In this document: piece after piece, positions 12,668-23,528 of the stretch
How positions within the stretch are numbered: the stretch's first letter is position 1
Layout: each line of letters opens with the position of its first letter
NCBI GenBank assembly: GCA_024449915.1
Contig: JAMZAV010001730.1
Location: 68,762-132,761 of the forward strand
Direction of reading: 5' to 3'
DNA: 64,000 nucleotides
Source of the DNA: Sweltsa coloradensis
Lineage: Eukaryota; Arthropoda; Insecta; Plecoptera; Chloroperlidae
Translations under genes and position numbers: made by a program
Notes under the pieces: model-generated
The model's database searches: none
What the model was told of the DNA's origin: nothing
Seen by the model: the letters and a program-made list of their open reading frames with translations, nothing else

Positions 12668-12920
12668 AAACCACGAAACTTTGCGCATTGTAAATCCGCC
12701 ACAAGGAACGGACTGATCACAAGTCCTACGGAATATGATTTATTATTATTCCTGTTAGAGAAAAGAGATAGGTGTTTTGACCTACGTGACCTAGAAACGA
12801 ACTTAATTTGTTTCATATGTTGTATTATTATACCTATTACGCCAGAGCCTCTCTCCGACCTCCCTTAAATGCTTAAATAATTAAACACTTGATAATATCT
12901 ACATTGACCAGTCCTGTAAT

Positions 12921-13674
12921 TGGATGAGCGTAGCGAGCGAAGCGAAGATTCCATTTCACTACATTGGAGACAAAAATCCGGAATGTGTTTTTTTTCTTTT
13001 TTTTATGTTTGTATTATCGTGTGTTTGTTAACACGATTCCGGCTAAACCGATACTCCAATTGCAATGAAATTTTATGGAGGCCTTCGAAATTTCTAAACT
13101 TAGAACTGCCACGTTTTTGAGCGCAATCGAAAAATTATTTCTCATGAAAATCGCAATTTTACGATTTTTTCGATTTAAAAAAAATTCGACTTATAACACC
13201 TACATGCTTTATCCGAATTTAATGATTTTTTTACAGAACCTTAATTTTATGAATTAAGACATTCGTGTGAAATTTGAGCGTAATCGAAAAATTATTTCTT
13301 ATGAAAATCGAAATTTTACGGGTTTTATATTTTTTTAAACAATTCTTTGACTTATAACACCTACATGCTTTATCTTATTGTAATGATTTTTTCACAGCTT
13401 TAATTTTATAAATTAGTATATTCGTGTAAAATTTGAACGCAATCGAATAATTATTTCTTATGAAAATCGCAATTTTAAGATTTTTTAAATTTAAAATTAC
13501 GATTAATAAAAAAAATAAAGTTATTTTTTTATTTAATTTAATTTAATTGAAAAAAAATCTTCGACTTTGTTATAATTTTGTCACAGAACAACAGAAAATC
13601 CGCATAACACATGGCAGCTCAATGCACCAATTACGCTCATCCAACAACGCGGCGGGACTTAAGCGTTTTCCTAG
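12921..13674 (+). mobile_element. HLE type B, full length (copy 4)
   Basis: Begins TTGGATGAGCGTAGCGAGCG and ends AAGCGTTTTCCTAG. Type B is recognised by GATTCCATTTCACTAC near the start and CCGGAATG before the T-rich slot. The interior holds a ~170-bp sub-repeat (GAGCGYAATCGAAAAATTATT and onward) two to three times. Confidence 0.86.
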
Positions 13675-13966
13675 TTAATATCACAATTGATATTCCGGTG
13701 GAAGGCAAACGATATTTTACCTAGTGCCCCCTACCACCCCATTGGACTAGAGTAAGGTAGTATTTGATACATTATGATTATTTGAATTAGTCCTTATATT
13801 GTTAGTCGATGTCATTTAGCTCAATCAACCCACTCTCATTTCCTCGATCAAGTTTTTTAACACATAGGGACTACCCTAATAGTGTATGTAAGATTTTATT
13901 TAATTTTTATTAATATTTTGCATTCATTTTTCCCCATATCATTTAACAGACTAAACATGTCATTTT

Positions 13967-14683
13967 TGGATGAGCGAAGCGAAGACTTCAATTTCACCGA
14001 CCCCCCAAAAAATTTATCTCGCGTGTTTTTTGTTTTTGTTTTTGTTTTTGTTTTTTCCGTCTGTTTGTTCGCTCTCTACCGGGCAAACGACATATGCGAT
14101 CTTGATGAAAATTTGAGGGGACCTTCGAAATCTCTGAACTTAGACTTGCTACGTTTTTGGGTACAATCGAAGTAATATTTCTCATGAATATCGTACTTTT
14201 ACGATTTTTTTCGATTTTTAGTGCGATATTTTCGTGACATTTGGGCCGATTCTGACCAAACGGGTGGGGTTACAACGTTCATATTTCACATGCACATTGA
14301 GGTTATGGTGATGTATTGACGTTTGTAAGAAAAAGTTAAAAAAGTTTGCCAGAATATATAAAAATAAAGGTTTTAATTTGAGTTTTTTGAGGTGTTAAAT
14401 ATTAAAACCTTTATTTCTATAGATTCTGGCTAACTTTTTCAACTTTTTCTTTCAAAAGTCAAAACATTACCCATACCTTAATGTCCATGTGAAATATGAA
14501 CGTTGTAGTCCCACCCGTTTGGTCAGAATCCGCCCAAATAGCACGAAAATATAGATTTTAGATCTTTCTCACAGCCTTGTATGAAAACTTCACAGGAGAT
14601 TGTATTCCTTACTCACAGCCTTGTTCCAAACAATCAAAGATCCAACAGACCTAATGATTGCTTTGTATGGGCAGTGTTAAAAA
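13967..14683 (+). mobile_element. HLE type C, 3' truncated (copy 5)
   Basis: Starts TTGGATGAGCGAAGCGAAG like type A. At about 14340-14440 it turns into its own reverse complement, then continues into a segment (CTCACAGCCTTGT repeated, then CAACAGACCTAATGATTGC) shared only with the complete copy at 51264-51990. The CTAG terminus is missing. Confidence 0.72.
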
Positions 14684-14689
14684 GAAAAT

Positions 14690-15068
14690 ATTTGAATGCG
14701 AGAGCAACAGAAAGAGCATTTGCCCCGTAGTACTTTCGTATCTGTTACCCTTGGTACACAAAATCCCCACATTACAAAAGAACGTCAAATCATGTTAAAA
14801 TTATACATATCAAATACAACACACACAACAAACATTATAATAAAAACACAACATAATATTAATAAAACACATTAAAAACACTTCCACATCAACGAAAAAA
14901 TCTAAAAACAAATTGCTAATTAGAAAACCTCTTAATATCCATGTTGAAACATCTATCACTTTTTAAATCACTAGGAAGAAGATTCCACAACGAAACAGAT
15001 CGATTAAAAACCCATTCTGGTACGCCGATGTTGTTTCTAGGGAGTTGTCGTTCACTTATATGGATATT
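14690..15068 (-). pseudogene. 3' end of a Jockey/CR1-like LINE
   Basis: The minus-strand frame at 14916-15066 encodes a typical LINE ORF2 C-terminal segment (RNNIGVPEWVFNRSVSLWN followed by LLPSDLKSDRCFN). This is followed by an AT-rich 3' UTR. The 5' part is absent, replaced by the type B HLE at 15069. The first 11 residues of the open frame come from that HLE. Confidence 0.65.
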
Positions 15069-15716
15069 TGGATGAGCGTAGCGAGCGAAGCGAAGATTCC
15101 ATTTCACTACACTGGAGAAAAAAATCCGGAATGTTTTTTTTTTTTTTTCTTTTCTTTTTTTTTTTGTATTTTTGTGTGTTTGTTAACACGATTCCGGCTA
15201 AACCGATACTCCGATTGCAATGAAATTTTATGGAGGCCTTCGAAATCTCTGAACTTAGAACTGCCACGTTTTTGAGCGCAATCGGGAAATTTTTTCTCAT
15301 AAAAAACGCAATTTTACGATTTTTTTCGATTTTTAAAAAATTTCTTCGACTTATAACACCTACATGCTTTATCCGATTGTAATGATTTTTTCACAGAACC
15401 TTAATTTTATGAATTAAGATATTCGTGTGAAATTTGAGCGCAATCGAATAATTATTTCTTATGAAAATTGCAATTTTACGATTTTTTTCTTTTTTTAAAA
15501 TTACGATTAATTAAAAAATTAAGTTAATTTTTTATTTAATTTAGTTTAATTAAAAAAATTGAGTAAATTTTTTATTTAATTTAATTTAATTAAAAAAAAT
15601 CTTCGACTAAGTAATGAATTTTTCACAGAACAACAGAAAATCCGCGTAACACATGGCAGCTCAATGCACCATATACGCTCATCCAACAACGCGGCGGGAC
15701 TTAAGCGTTTTCCTAG
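15069..15716 (+). mobile_element. HLE type B, full length (copy 6)
   Basis: Complete ends (TTGGATGAGCGTAGCGAGCG and GCGTTTTCCTAG before T). Its T-rich slot is a T/C run at 15130-15165. It adjoins the LINE remnant at 14690-15068. Confidence 0.86.
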
Positions 15717-16269
15717 TATGTATATTTTACTAGTAATGTTTAGCACTAAATAGTGAAATCATAACAGAGCAAACTCCAAAAGTGTGATGCAGGTATTGGA
15801 GGACTGAAAATTTAAATATCAGGTTACAAAAAGGCATTCTGTAACAGATCGACGGATCGACCACTTTCAAATTGCACGAGAGGGTTCTAAACCTTAATTT
15901 ACATAGATGAAATATGCTCTTACGGTCAGTTTTAACGCTTAATTGACAGGTTGGCCTACTCTAGAGTCTAGACTCTAGAGGGCTGGGAGACCCACTTAGG
16001 CTTCTTACAATCATATCAAAGAACAGATAAAAATCATGTCGTAGCACCGAACTGCGTCTAATCTACGACACTCTGGCGCGTGTTCACGCTTGAATAGCCC
16101 AAGAACGCCAGATTATGTCTCCCCTGTCAGTCACTGACAATGAAGAGTAGCAACAGCAAAACATATTTTTTATGTGTTTACCACGTCCAGCTTCCCTGAC
16201 CTTGGAAGAGGTTTCATTGCAAGTTGCACAAATAACTTGATCACCTAGTAGTACTCCATATTATAATTG
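15717..16269. other. No recognised feature
   Basis: Contains a short direct TCTAGAGTCTAGACTCTAGAG palindromic cluster near 15960 and otherwise ordinary AT-rich sequence. Confidence 0.4.
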
Positions 16270-16398
16270 TCATTCACATTACTGACTGAGGAAAACCTCG
16301 GAAAAACCTTCAGTCAGGATTTCCGGTCTCGACGGGATTTGAACACGGGACCTCCCGAATCAGAGTCAAGCGCTTAACGCTCGAGCCAACACTGTCAC
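16270..16398 (-). mobile_element. tRNA-derived SINE
   Basis: On the minus strand a tRNA-like head (16398 to about 16323) carries an A-box-like TGGCTCGAGCG and a strong B box (GTTCAAATCCC). It is followed by a short body whose ends (CTGACTGA and TCAGTCAG) can pair. The head is too degenerate to be a working tRNA, and no poly-T stop follows at the right distance. Confidence 0.6.
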
Positions 16399-17307
16399 AT
16401 ATTTCAACTGAAATGTTGTCGTTAAATCATGATAATATACTATTTTGACTACAACTATAGCCTACAGCTATGGTAGTAATTGTCATGAAAGTGAATAATG
16501 ACAATACATTCGATAAATCCATCTTTATTCGTAATTCTAGAGTACGTACGTGTCACACAAACAATAACAAAAGAACGAAATTATTTAAACAAAAATAGGG
16601 TAAACAATACAAAAATACGGCTGAGAAATTAATAATTTGCCACCTGCCTTACTGGCTTCAGTTGTAAATTAATTAATGATTTTGAAATTTGATGTTATGT
16701 CCAAGCAAATAAAAACTAAAATATTATTTGGATGCTTTCTTCAATAAACAAATGTATACGATAATCAAATCCAGGGCAAAATATATTTTTGCAGTAACTT
16801 AATCATTTCCATACCATAATAATTTGTAATGCCAGAGATGAGTAAAAAGTGAGTTGCCATTTATTCATTTATTTATTATTTTAGACAGAATATTACAAAT
16901 ATGAATCGCTTTTACAAAGTTCAACGGTTTTTCATGGTTCGTTAATAGAATCTATTGACACCCAGAGAACACCTCAAACTCAGGCCACAAAATATGAATC
17001 ATTAAGTTTATTCTTCCCCTGTATTTCCTGCATTTTCCTGCACCCAGCTAGACTAGAACCAGGGACACCCACTTACATAAGCCCAAGTTTAGAGATTAAT
17101 TCAACTTTATACCACTACACAAAATTAGATTTCATTTAGTTTAGTAAAGTTAAAAAAAATTACATAGGCCTACTTTTAATTTATATTGAAGTGATCGCAA
17201 ACATAATGCATCAATAATAATGAGTATAATACAAATTAAACAATCGTAATCGTCGTATATAATCGTATTGCAGGAGACATCCTCCAACGACGGGTGCCAG
17301 CGCCGAG
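16399..17307. other. AT-rich spacer, possible LINE 3' tail
   Basis: A (TTTA)n run at about 16858-16882 followed by AGACAGAATATTACAAA resembles the reversed tail of a non-LTR element. No coding remnant accompanies it. Confidence 0.35.
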
Positions 17308-17502
17308 ATAATAGACTACACTGCGTTATATGCATTTCAAAACGTGTTTAATATTTTTTTAAATACAATCTAGAAATTACAAAATCTTTCCCGACCAGGG
17401 GATTGAACCAAGGTCTCCCACATTTCGGGTATGAGGGCACCTAAGCCAACTAGACTAGGAAAACGCCAAAGTCGTTGTTAGACGAATGAGCGAGTCATGT
17501 GT
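17308..17502 (-). mobile_element. Composite SINE, second copy
   Basis: Same structure as 3739-3928: an HLE-like 3' end (CGCTCATTCG, hairpin, GCGTTTTCCTAG) fused to a tRNA-like head with a better B box (GGTTCAATCCCC) and the same AT-rich tail. The matching limits in two loci show that the fused unit itself was amplified. Confidence 0.68.
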
Positions 17503-18189
17503 TCTTCAATTATAATCATCAATGTAATCAAACTTCAATTGCTGGTAAACGAATCAAGTTATGGAAAACTACTAGTGTGAAACTAGTAACAACACGCATC
17601 ACTATCATGAGAAGTCTATCATTACCAATTTAATTACCACCTTAATTATTGCATTTATTAATGTAAGTAGAGTAAAAAAATAGTAGGTAATACAGTATAA
17701 ACAACATAACGGTTTATTACAATAAACATGCGTGTATAGACCTGATGTTTTTGTGTCCTAAACGTATTCTTATTGCAAACTTGAGTTGAAGCAATTATGC
17801 AAATTAGCTAATAATTGTTAATTTTTTAGCAATCATTGACATATGGGGTCAGTATTTGTATGATATTTATTTATTTATTTATTTATTGTGTGCAGAGAAG
17901 TTCTTCAAAGTGTACTCATTGCGCACATATTAAGTAAATTACCGAATTCCAAATTTTTCGATTTGACTGTATGGAAAACTAACATAAATGCATCAACTAT
18001 GCTACATTTCTTGATTAATATAAAAAATATTTGACACACCGTAAACCATGGGAAAACATGTTTTGCTGTTTTGAAAGTCTAAACTTGTATTACAATTTTT
18101 ATCATATTTCTAAATTTCATTAATCGGGAAACACTCGCGTAGGTGTAATTGAATTTATGGAAATCAATTCAGAAATTCAAAAATCCATC
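17503..18189. other. No recognised feature
   Basis: AT-rich, with a (TTTA)n run at 17866-17888 that may be a LINE tail. Confidence 0.35.
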
Positions 18190-18262
18190 CCAGGTGTGTA
18201 TCGAACCTCGGTCTCTCGAACACTCGACCGGTAATCGGAAGACCGGGGTTCGATACCCCGCT
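18190..18262. repeat. Two tRNA T-arm-like halves in inverted orientation
   Basis: TATCGAACCTCGGTC (18199-18213) on one side and GACCGGGGTTCGATACCCC (18241-18259) on the other are inverted copies of a B-box/T-arm sequence. Each half has a B box but no matching A box, so no functional tRNA is present. Confidence 0.5.
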
Positions 18263-19188
18263 AATAATTCCATTTGGTTTCAACACAATAAATCCAAGAA
18301 ATTGGGTTACTCCAACAAGATTAATCGTGTCTGCAATCTTATGTGATCGGCACGATGAGCTTTGTTGGGATTTCCTATTATAACTTGAGGCGCGATCTGA
18401 AACTCGTGGAGTAATATTTAATGTATATCAGATCTTTAGCTCAATTTTCGTACTTCTTATCTCCTTGTTCATTGAATGAGCGTATCATAATGTGTTTATG
18501 TATTTTATAGCTTATTAACCTTGTTGCTTGTGGTTCAAATTTTTGTTTGTGGTTTTGTTAAAATATAGGGTAATCTTCGCGATAAACCTCGTAGGAACCG
18601 CCTTACAAGTGAGGCGTATTAGTGCGTTCTGAAAGTCGTGGAATAATTATATTTCAGACCTTGAGTCCAATATTCGTACTCCCCCTCTCAATGTTCATTC
18701 AATAAGACGTAGTCTTATCATACTAAATTTAATGTATTTTGTCGTCTTCATTAACCTCGCTGCTTGTGGATCAGATTTTTAGTATTCTGATTAAATATAG
18801 GGTTCTGGGTTATCGTCGCGATGAACATTGAAGGGGTACCGTATAACGTGGGCGTATTGTTGCGTTCTGAAAGTTGTACGTGAAGTAATGGTATTTCCGA
18901 CATTCAACTCAATATTCGTACTCCCCCTCTCCTGTACATTTAATTAGTTTGTCACAATTCATTGCATGTATTAAATCGTAATTCTTTATTAACGTCGTTG
19001 CCTGTGGTTTAGGCTTTGAAATATATAAATCGGCGCAATGAACCTCTTTGAAAGCAATCACTCAATAACTTGTTATAAAATCTTATTATTAGATTTGAAA
19101 CAAGGTGGAGTAAAAGAGTTTTAATTATTCATCAACTCAATATTCGTACTACTCTGTTTACCATGGGTCATTTCCATTATTTTTTAGT

Positions 19189-19344
19189 TGGATGAGCGAA
19201 ACGAAGACTTCAATTTCACTCACCCCCAAAAAATTTAACGCGGGTGTTTGTTTGTTTTTTTCCTTTTTTTCTGTTTGTTCGCTCTCTACCGGGCAAACGT
19301 CATATGCGATCTTGATGAAAATTTGAGGGGACCTTCGAAATCTT
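19189..19344 (+). mobile_element. HLE type A, 5' fragment (copy 7)
   Basis: Only the first ~155 bp are present, from TTGGATGAGCGAAACG to the CTTCGAAATC block, inside the 235-bp satellite. It stops about 10 bp before copy 8, which points the other way. Confidence 0.7.
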
Positions 19345-19353
19345 AGGTATATA

Positions 19354-19901
19354 CTAGGAAAACGCTTAAGTCCTGCCGCGTTGATGGATGAGCTTTTTTG
19401 TAAGTTTTTAGTTTGCGTGGGACCACTTTTCCTTTGCAAGTGCTTTGTGAATGCATTGTCGGTGAATGATGTCAAGTTTCTATTGTTACTTGTTAATTGT
19501 TATTACAAACCTCAAAAAGTTCATATTAAAACCTTTATTCTAAGGATTCAGGCTAACTTTTTCAACTTTTTCTTTCAAAAAGCAATACATAACCATTACC
19601 TTAATGAAAATGTAAAATATGAACGTTGAAGCCCCACCCGTTTGGTCAGAATCGGCCCAAATGTCACGAAAATATCGCACTAAAAATCGAAAAAAATCGT
19701 AAAAGTACGATATTCATGAGAAATATTTCTTCGATTGTACCCAAAAACAATACATCTCTAATTTCAAAGATTTCGAAGGTCCAATTAAATTTTTATCAAG
19801 ATCGGATATGCCGTTTGCCTGGTAGAGAGCGAAAAAACAGAAAAAAAAGCTAATTTTTTGGGGGATGTCAGTGACATTGAAGTCTTCGCTTCGCTCATCC
19901 A
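19354..19901 (-). mobile_element. HLE type A (copy 8)
   Basis: Complete ends on the minus strand (CATCCA at 19901, CTAGGAAAACGC at 19354). It lies head-on to the fragment copy 7. Confidence 0.82.
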
Positions 19902-20201
19902 ATAAATTTGAAATCAATATAAAATTATTAAAAATGTCTCGATGAACCTTTCTGCAATTACCCAAATGGAATGGTGTAAATTCACATAAACAGGTGGAGT
20001 AATGGTATTTCATGTGTGTTCAATATATTGGTTTACTCCCCAACTAAAACATAATTTTTGGCTTGAGTAATTTCATTTCACGTAGAGTACTCTTGTTTCA
20101 GTAAAGGTTTACTCTGTGAGTAACGTATTTCATATCTTAACTTGGAGTGGGAGTACGCATGCCGAGGGAAGAGCAATATATTTCATTACACACTCTACCG
20201 G

Positions 20202-20365
20202 CCAGAGCGCCCTGCGAAGTCTGCAACACGTGTAGCGCGCCCCTGCAGCTCGCTGTGGCCGCAACACTTTGTACATCAGCGTGTGGCAGGCAGTAGGCCT
20301 ATGCTGGTCAGGCGCGAAATCACAGAGTGGAATAATGTTTTCAGATTGAGTAATAGGTCGACAAA
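20202..20365 (-). repeat. Conserved tail next to the 16-bp array, inverted copy
   Basis: Inverse copy of 12506-12667. The two preserve order and boundaries relative to the array. Confidence 0.75.
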
Positions 20366-20588
20366 GATGTCCAGATGAACGCATGTCCAGTTGAATGCAT
20401 GTCCAGATGAATGCATGTCCAGATGAACGCATGTCCAGATAGATGCATGTCCAGATGGATGCATGTCCAGATGGACGAATGTCCAGATAGACGCATGTCC
20501 AGTTGAACGCATGTCCAGTTAAACGCATGTCCAGATGGAAGCATGTCCAGTTAGCGTCTGTCCAGTTGGATCAGTGTCCAGTTGGATA
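20366..20588 (-). repeat. 16-bp minisatellite, about 14-15 units (inverted)
   Basis: Units GTCCAGATGAACGCAT, the complement of the array at 12268-12505. It reads open in several minus-strand frames, which accounts for the ORFs at 20130-20544. Unit variants differ between the two arrays. Confidence 0.9.
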
Positions 20589-20594
20589 CCTGCC

Positions 20595-20910
20595 CTAATA
20601 ATATGCCAAAGTGGTCAAAGTCCATGGGGACGAAATGGACAAATATATTGAACATGAATTTTCTTTTACTGTCAGAAGCATTTGGCGCATGTAACAACAT
20701 GCATGATGTAAACTGTAAAGCATAACGAAATGTTTGATACCAGCGACTTCCTTTTGGGTTGGGCAGTGGCGAGCAGTTTGGCGCGGGGGGTGGGTGGGGT
20801 GGAGGGGGCAATGTGGAATTGGTTGTTTTCAGAAATACAGGGGTTTTTACTCACTGAACACAACGAGGGTATCGAGAGGACGAAGTCTTCTTCTAATAGA
20901 GGGGTCTACC
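20595..20910 (+). repeat. Repeat unit M, copy B
   Basis: Begins AATATGCCAAAGTGG and ends near CGAGAGGACG then CTTCTAATAGAGG. Here the unit is in the opposite orientation to its neighbouring 16-bp array compared with copy A. Confidence 0.7.
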
Positions 20911-21319
20911 CACCTCCAGGGCAATTTTGAGTTTTTTTGTATAAAGTGTGCTTTTTTGAGTAATTTTATTGCCGATGGTGGATTTTTTTAATTTTTTATT
21001 CCTCGGTTGAGTACGTTGTATCGTTTGAATCCCAAATTTTAGAAATTTCGCCATTTGGCCAATCTGTTTTGACCGCGAACTCGGTACGCTACGCCCAAAT
21101 AGGATCGGGTTTTGAGATTGTGGCCACACTGTAAGGAAATTCGCCATATGATCTACAATTATGTTATTGGCAAGAGGAGCTGCCAAACATATAATGGTGG
21201 ATGTACGCATACGTGCTATGAACAATCTACTACACCTGAATGCTAGAAAGTCCCTCCAATAATGGTAGATCTCCAGTCCCATTTTAGTCACCTATGATAT
21301 GTATTATGAGCAAATCACT
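20911..21319. other. No recognised feature
   Basis: The minus-strand ORF at 20893-21291 (132 codons) has no domain I recognise and may be chance. No terminal repeats were seen. Confidence 0.4.
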
Positions 21320-21625
21320 CTCACATAACTGAAGATCATTCGTTCCGTTGCAGTCAAACTTACTATTCTTGTGAGTGAACTACACTCACATAATTGTAGA
21401 TCATTCGTTCCGTTGTAGTCAAACGTACTATTCTTGTGAGCGAACTACACTCACATTATTGTAGATCGTATGTTTCGTTTCAGTAAACGTTATTTACATC
21501 GTGCACAGCCTTCCCTTATATAATTGTAGCTTGCTAGTTCCGATATAGTCAAACATAGTTTTCTTGTGAGCGAACTACACTCACATAATTGTAGATCATT
21601 CGTTCCTTTAGTCAAACGCATAATT
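21320..21625 (+). repeat. 65-bp tandem array, about 4.6 units
   Basis: Units start CTCACATAATTGTAGATCAT at 21320, 21385, 21450, 21515 (diverged) and 21580, exactly 65 bp apart. Each holds GTTCCGTT and TTCTTGTGAGCGAACTACA. Confidence 0.85.
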
Positions 21626-21810
21626 GTCTAAGCGCCTGTAACGCGATCTAGGAGCAAATAAGCAAAATAAAAAATAAAAAAATAAAATTTAATCATTTAA
21701 TTATTGTATTTAGTACGAGTTCAAATCATATATTTCCTTCAGCAATCGATCATCTGAAAATGGATACATAGCATATGTTAATTTGACACGATTATAAAGT
21801 TACAAGATTT

Positions 21811-21895
21811 TTCATGGTGACTCGAACTCGATCCAACTGGTACACTCCATCTGTAAGCAAAGACTCAGACCGTTGCGCCACAGAAGACGCTGAAT
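21811..21895 (-). mobile_element. tRNA-like SINE head
   Basis: The minus strand has TGTGGCGCAACGGTCTGAG (A-box-like) and GAGTTCGAGTCACC (B-box-like) at tRNA spacing. The arms are imperfect, so this is more likely a SINE or tRNA pseudogene than a functional tRNA. Confidence 0.5.
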
Positions 21896-22289
21896 ACGAG
21901 AGGGAGTTACCTCCTATAGATACAACAGCAAATCGACGCAAATATCGTAGGCTTTGTGCACTTGCTCTGTGGCCTACCTTTATTAATATGCATGTATTAT
22001 TATTGTGTTCTATAATTTAATCATATGGTTCAGTTCTTGCTAATAAGTATACGGTATTTTTTAATAGCTCAATGATTAAATGGAAGCAGGAATTAATACT
22101 ACACATTTGATGTATATGAGCATAACTTAATATATGATCGGTGCTTGTAGTCTTCAAACAAAGGGCTGCCTGTTGCGATGCTCGATAATATGTCCGTGAG
22201 ATTTATGTTTTATGTTTATGTTTTGTTTCATTTATTTGTTATGAGTGCAAGGGTCAAAGACTTAAAGTGTTTCTCTTAGGTGCCAGATT

Positions 22290-22356
22290 TCAATGACCAG
22301 TTAGTGTTTGGTTTAATGGTAGGTTTAGATGAAACCAAACACTAACTGGTCATTGA
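22290..22356. repeat. Perfect 25-bp hairpin
   Basis: TCAATGACCAGTTAGTGTTT and the next five bases (22290-22314) are exactly complementary to 22332-22356, with a 17-nt loop. No element ends are visible outside it. It could be a miniature foldback remnant or the core of a small hairpin RNA. Confidence 0.75.
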
Positions 22357-22845
22357 TAAACCGGGCTTGAGCAATACGAATTGCCGCGATAAATAGGTTG
22401 AATGATACATTATTGTACATCAAACATCCAGATGCAGGTGATCTCTCGCACAAATATCGTGCTGTAACAATATGCTGCCTGCCAATTTACCCTCACAAAA
22501 TGGGAGATTCACCGGCCTCCATAAATAGTTAAGTTAACGTCGAATCTCGGCAGATTAATGTTAAATCATCTCAAACTTTTGCGGTTCGCGTTCATTTATA
22601 AAACGGAAAACTGGATTCTTTAATATATAATGGTAGTTCTACGGATTATAAGAGTCTGGAGACGACTTCACCATTTCATAGATCACCCAAGATTTCTTAG
22701 AGTGCAGACCGGTGATGTCACAGGGCCGGGTTCAAGGATACGGCCGATATAGCAACTCCTCTACACGCATCGATTTTTTTTTTTAAATATTGTTTTTTTA
22801 ATATAAAAAAAAACGTTGTCAATTTTTATGTCTCGTGCAATTAAC
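22357..22845. other. No recognised feature
   Basis: Ordinary sequence without ORFs of note or repeats matching the rest of the window. Confidence 0.35.
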
Positions 22846-23310
22846 GTCTGATCGGGCCCATTAAAATGTTTCATACTAGCGATTTCCTTTGGGATTGGGC
22901 AGTTTAAGGGTGGGGGGAGGGGGGAGGGGAATCGAATTTTTAGTTTTGGAAAATTCTGGGGTTTTGCCTCACTTAACACAACAAGGTTATCGAGAGGTCG
23001 TCGAAAAGAAGGATAATTAAATTTAATATTATGCCAAAGTGGTCAATGTCCATGGGGGCAAAATGTACAAAATTAAGGGAACATGTATTTTGTATTGTAT
23101 CGTTAATTGCATGTAACAAGATCATCAAGTATAGCAGAAAAAAATGTTTGATACTAGCTACTCCCTTTGGGTTGGGCTTTGGGCGGGGGGGGGGGGAGGG
23201 CAAAGTCGATTTTTTTTTAAAATACAGGAGTATTACCTCACTGAACACAACGAGAGAATCGAGAGGACACAGTCTCCGTCTAATAGAAGGATTTAGCCCC
23301 TCTAGAGGGC
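22846..23310 (+). repeat. Repeat unit M, two tandem copies (C1 partial, C2)
   Basis: C1 (about 22846-23030) holds the second half of the unit; C2 (23031-23310) is nearly whole and follows directly, joined at TTAATATTATGCC. No 16-bp array is present here. This shows that the unit can exist as a head-to-tail tandem. Confidence 0.68.
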
Positions 23311-23528
23311 GGGACAACATGCTTTTCTCTTTGGAAATTAACAACGGCATCCGAAATTATAGGTCCGACACCAAGGACTCAAGATTTTCTTAAGAAGCCC
23401 TCTCTCCCCGTTGTCAAGAACGGGGCAGGCAAAGGCAAAAAATCGCCCCTAATACGTGGGGCAAAACCAGTGGTATCTATGCCCCTTTTAAAGAAGGGAC
23501 ATAGCACCTCTGCTCTGATCTACCATCT

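Larger units (their letters stand above)
18345..20050 (+). repeat. ~235-bp diverged satellite array, interrupted by HLEs
   Basis: The anchor TCAATATTCGTACTCCCC (with variants) recurs at about 18437, 18668, 18907 and 19136, a spacing of 229-239 bp. A weaker copy lies at about 20015, beyond the HLE insertion at 19189-19901. Each unit also contains versions of TTGCTTGTGGTT, a CGCGATGAACCT motif and GTGCGTTCTGAAAGT. No coding potential. Confidence 0.65.

Noticed and set aside
12244..20544. Proteins made of WTC-HLDM-SGHAF repeats at 12244-12653 and 20130-20544
   Set aside because: A 16-bp tandem unit without stops is open in several frames. The repeat peptide is an arithmetic by-product.
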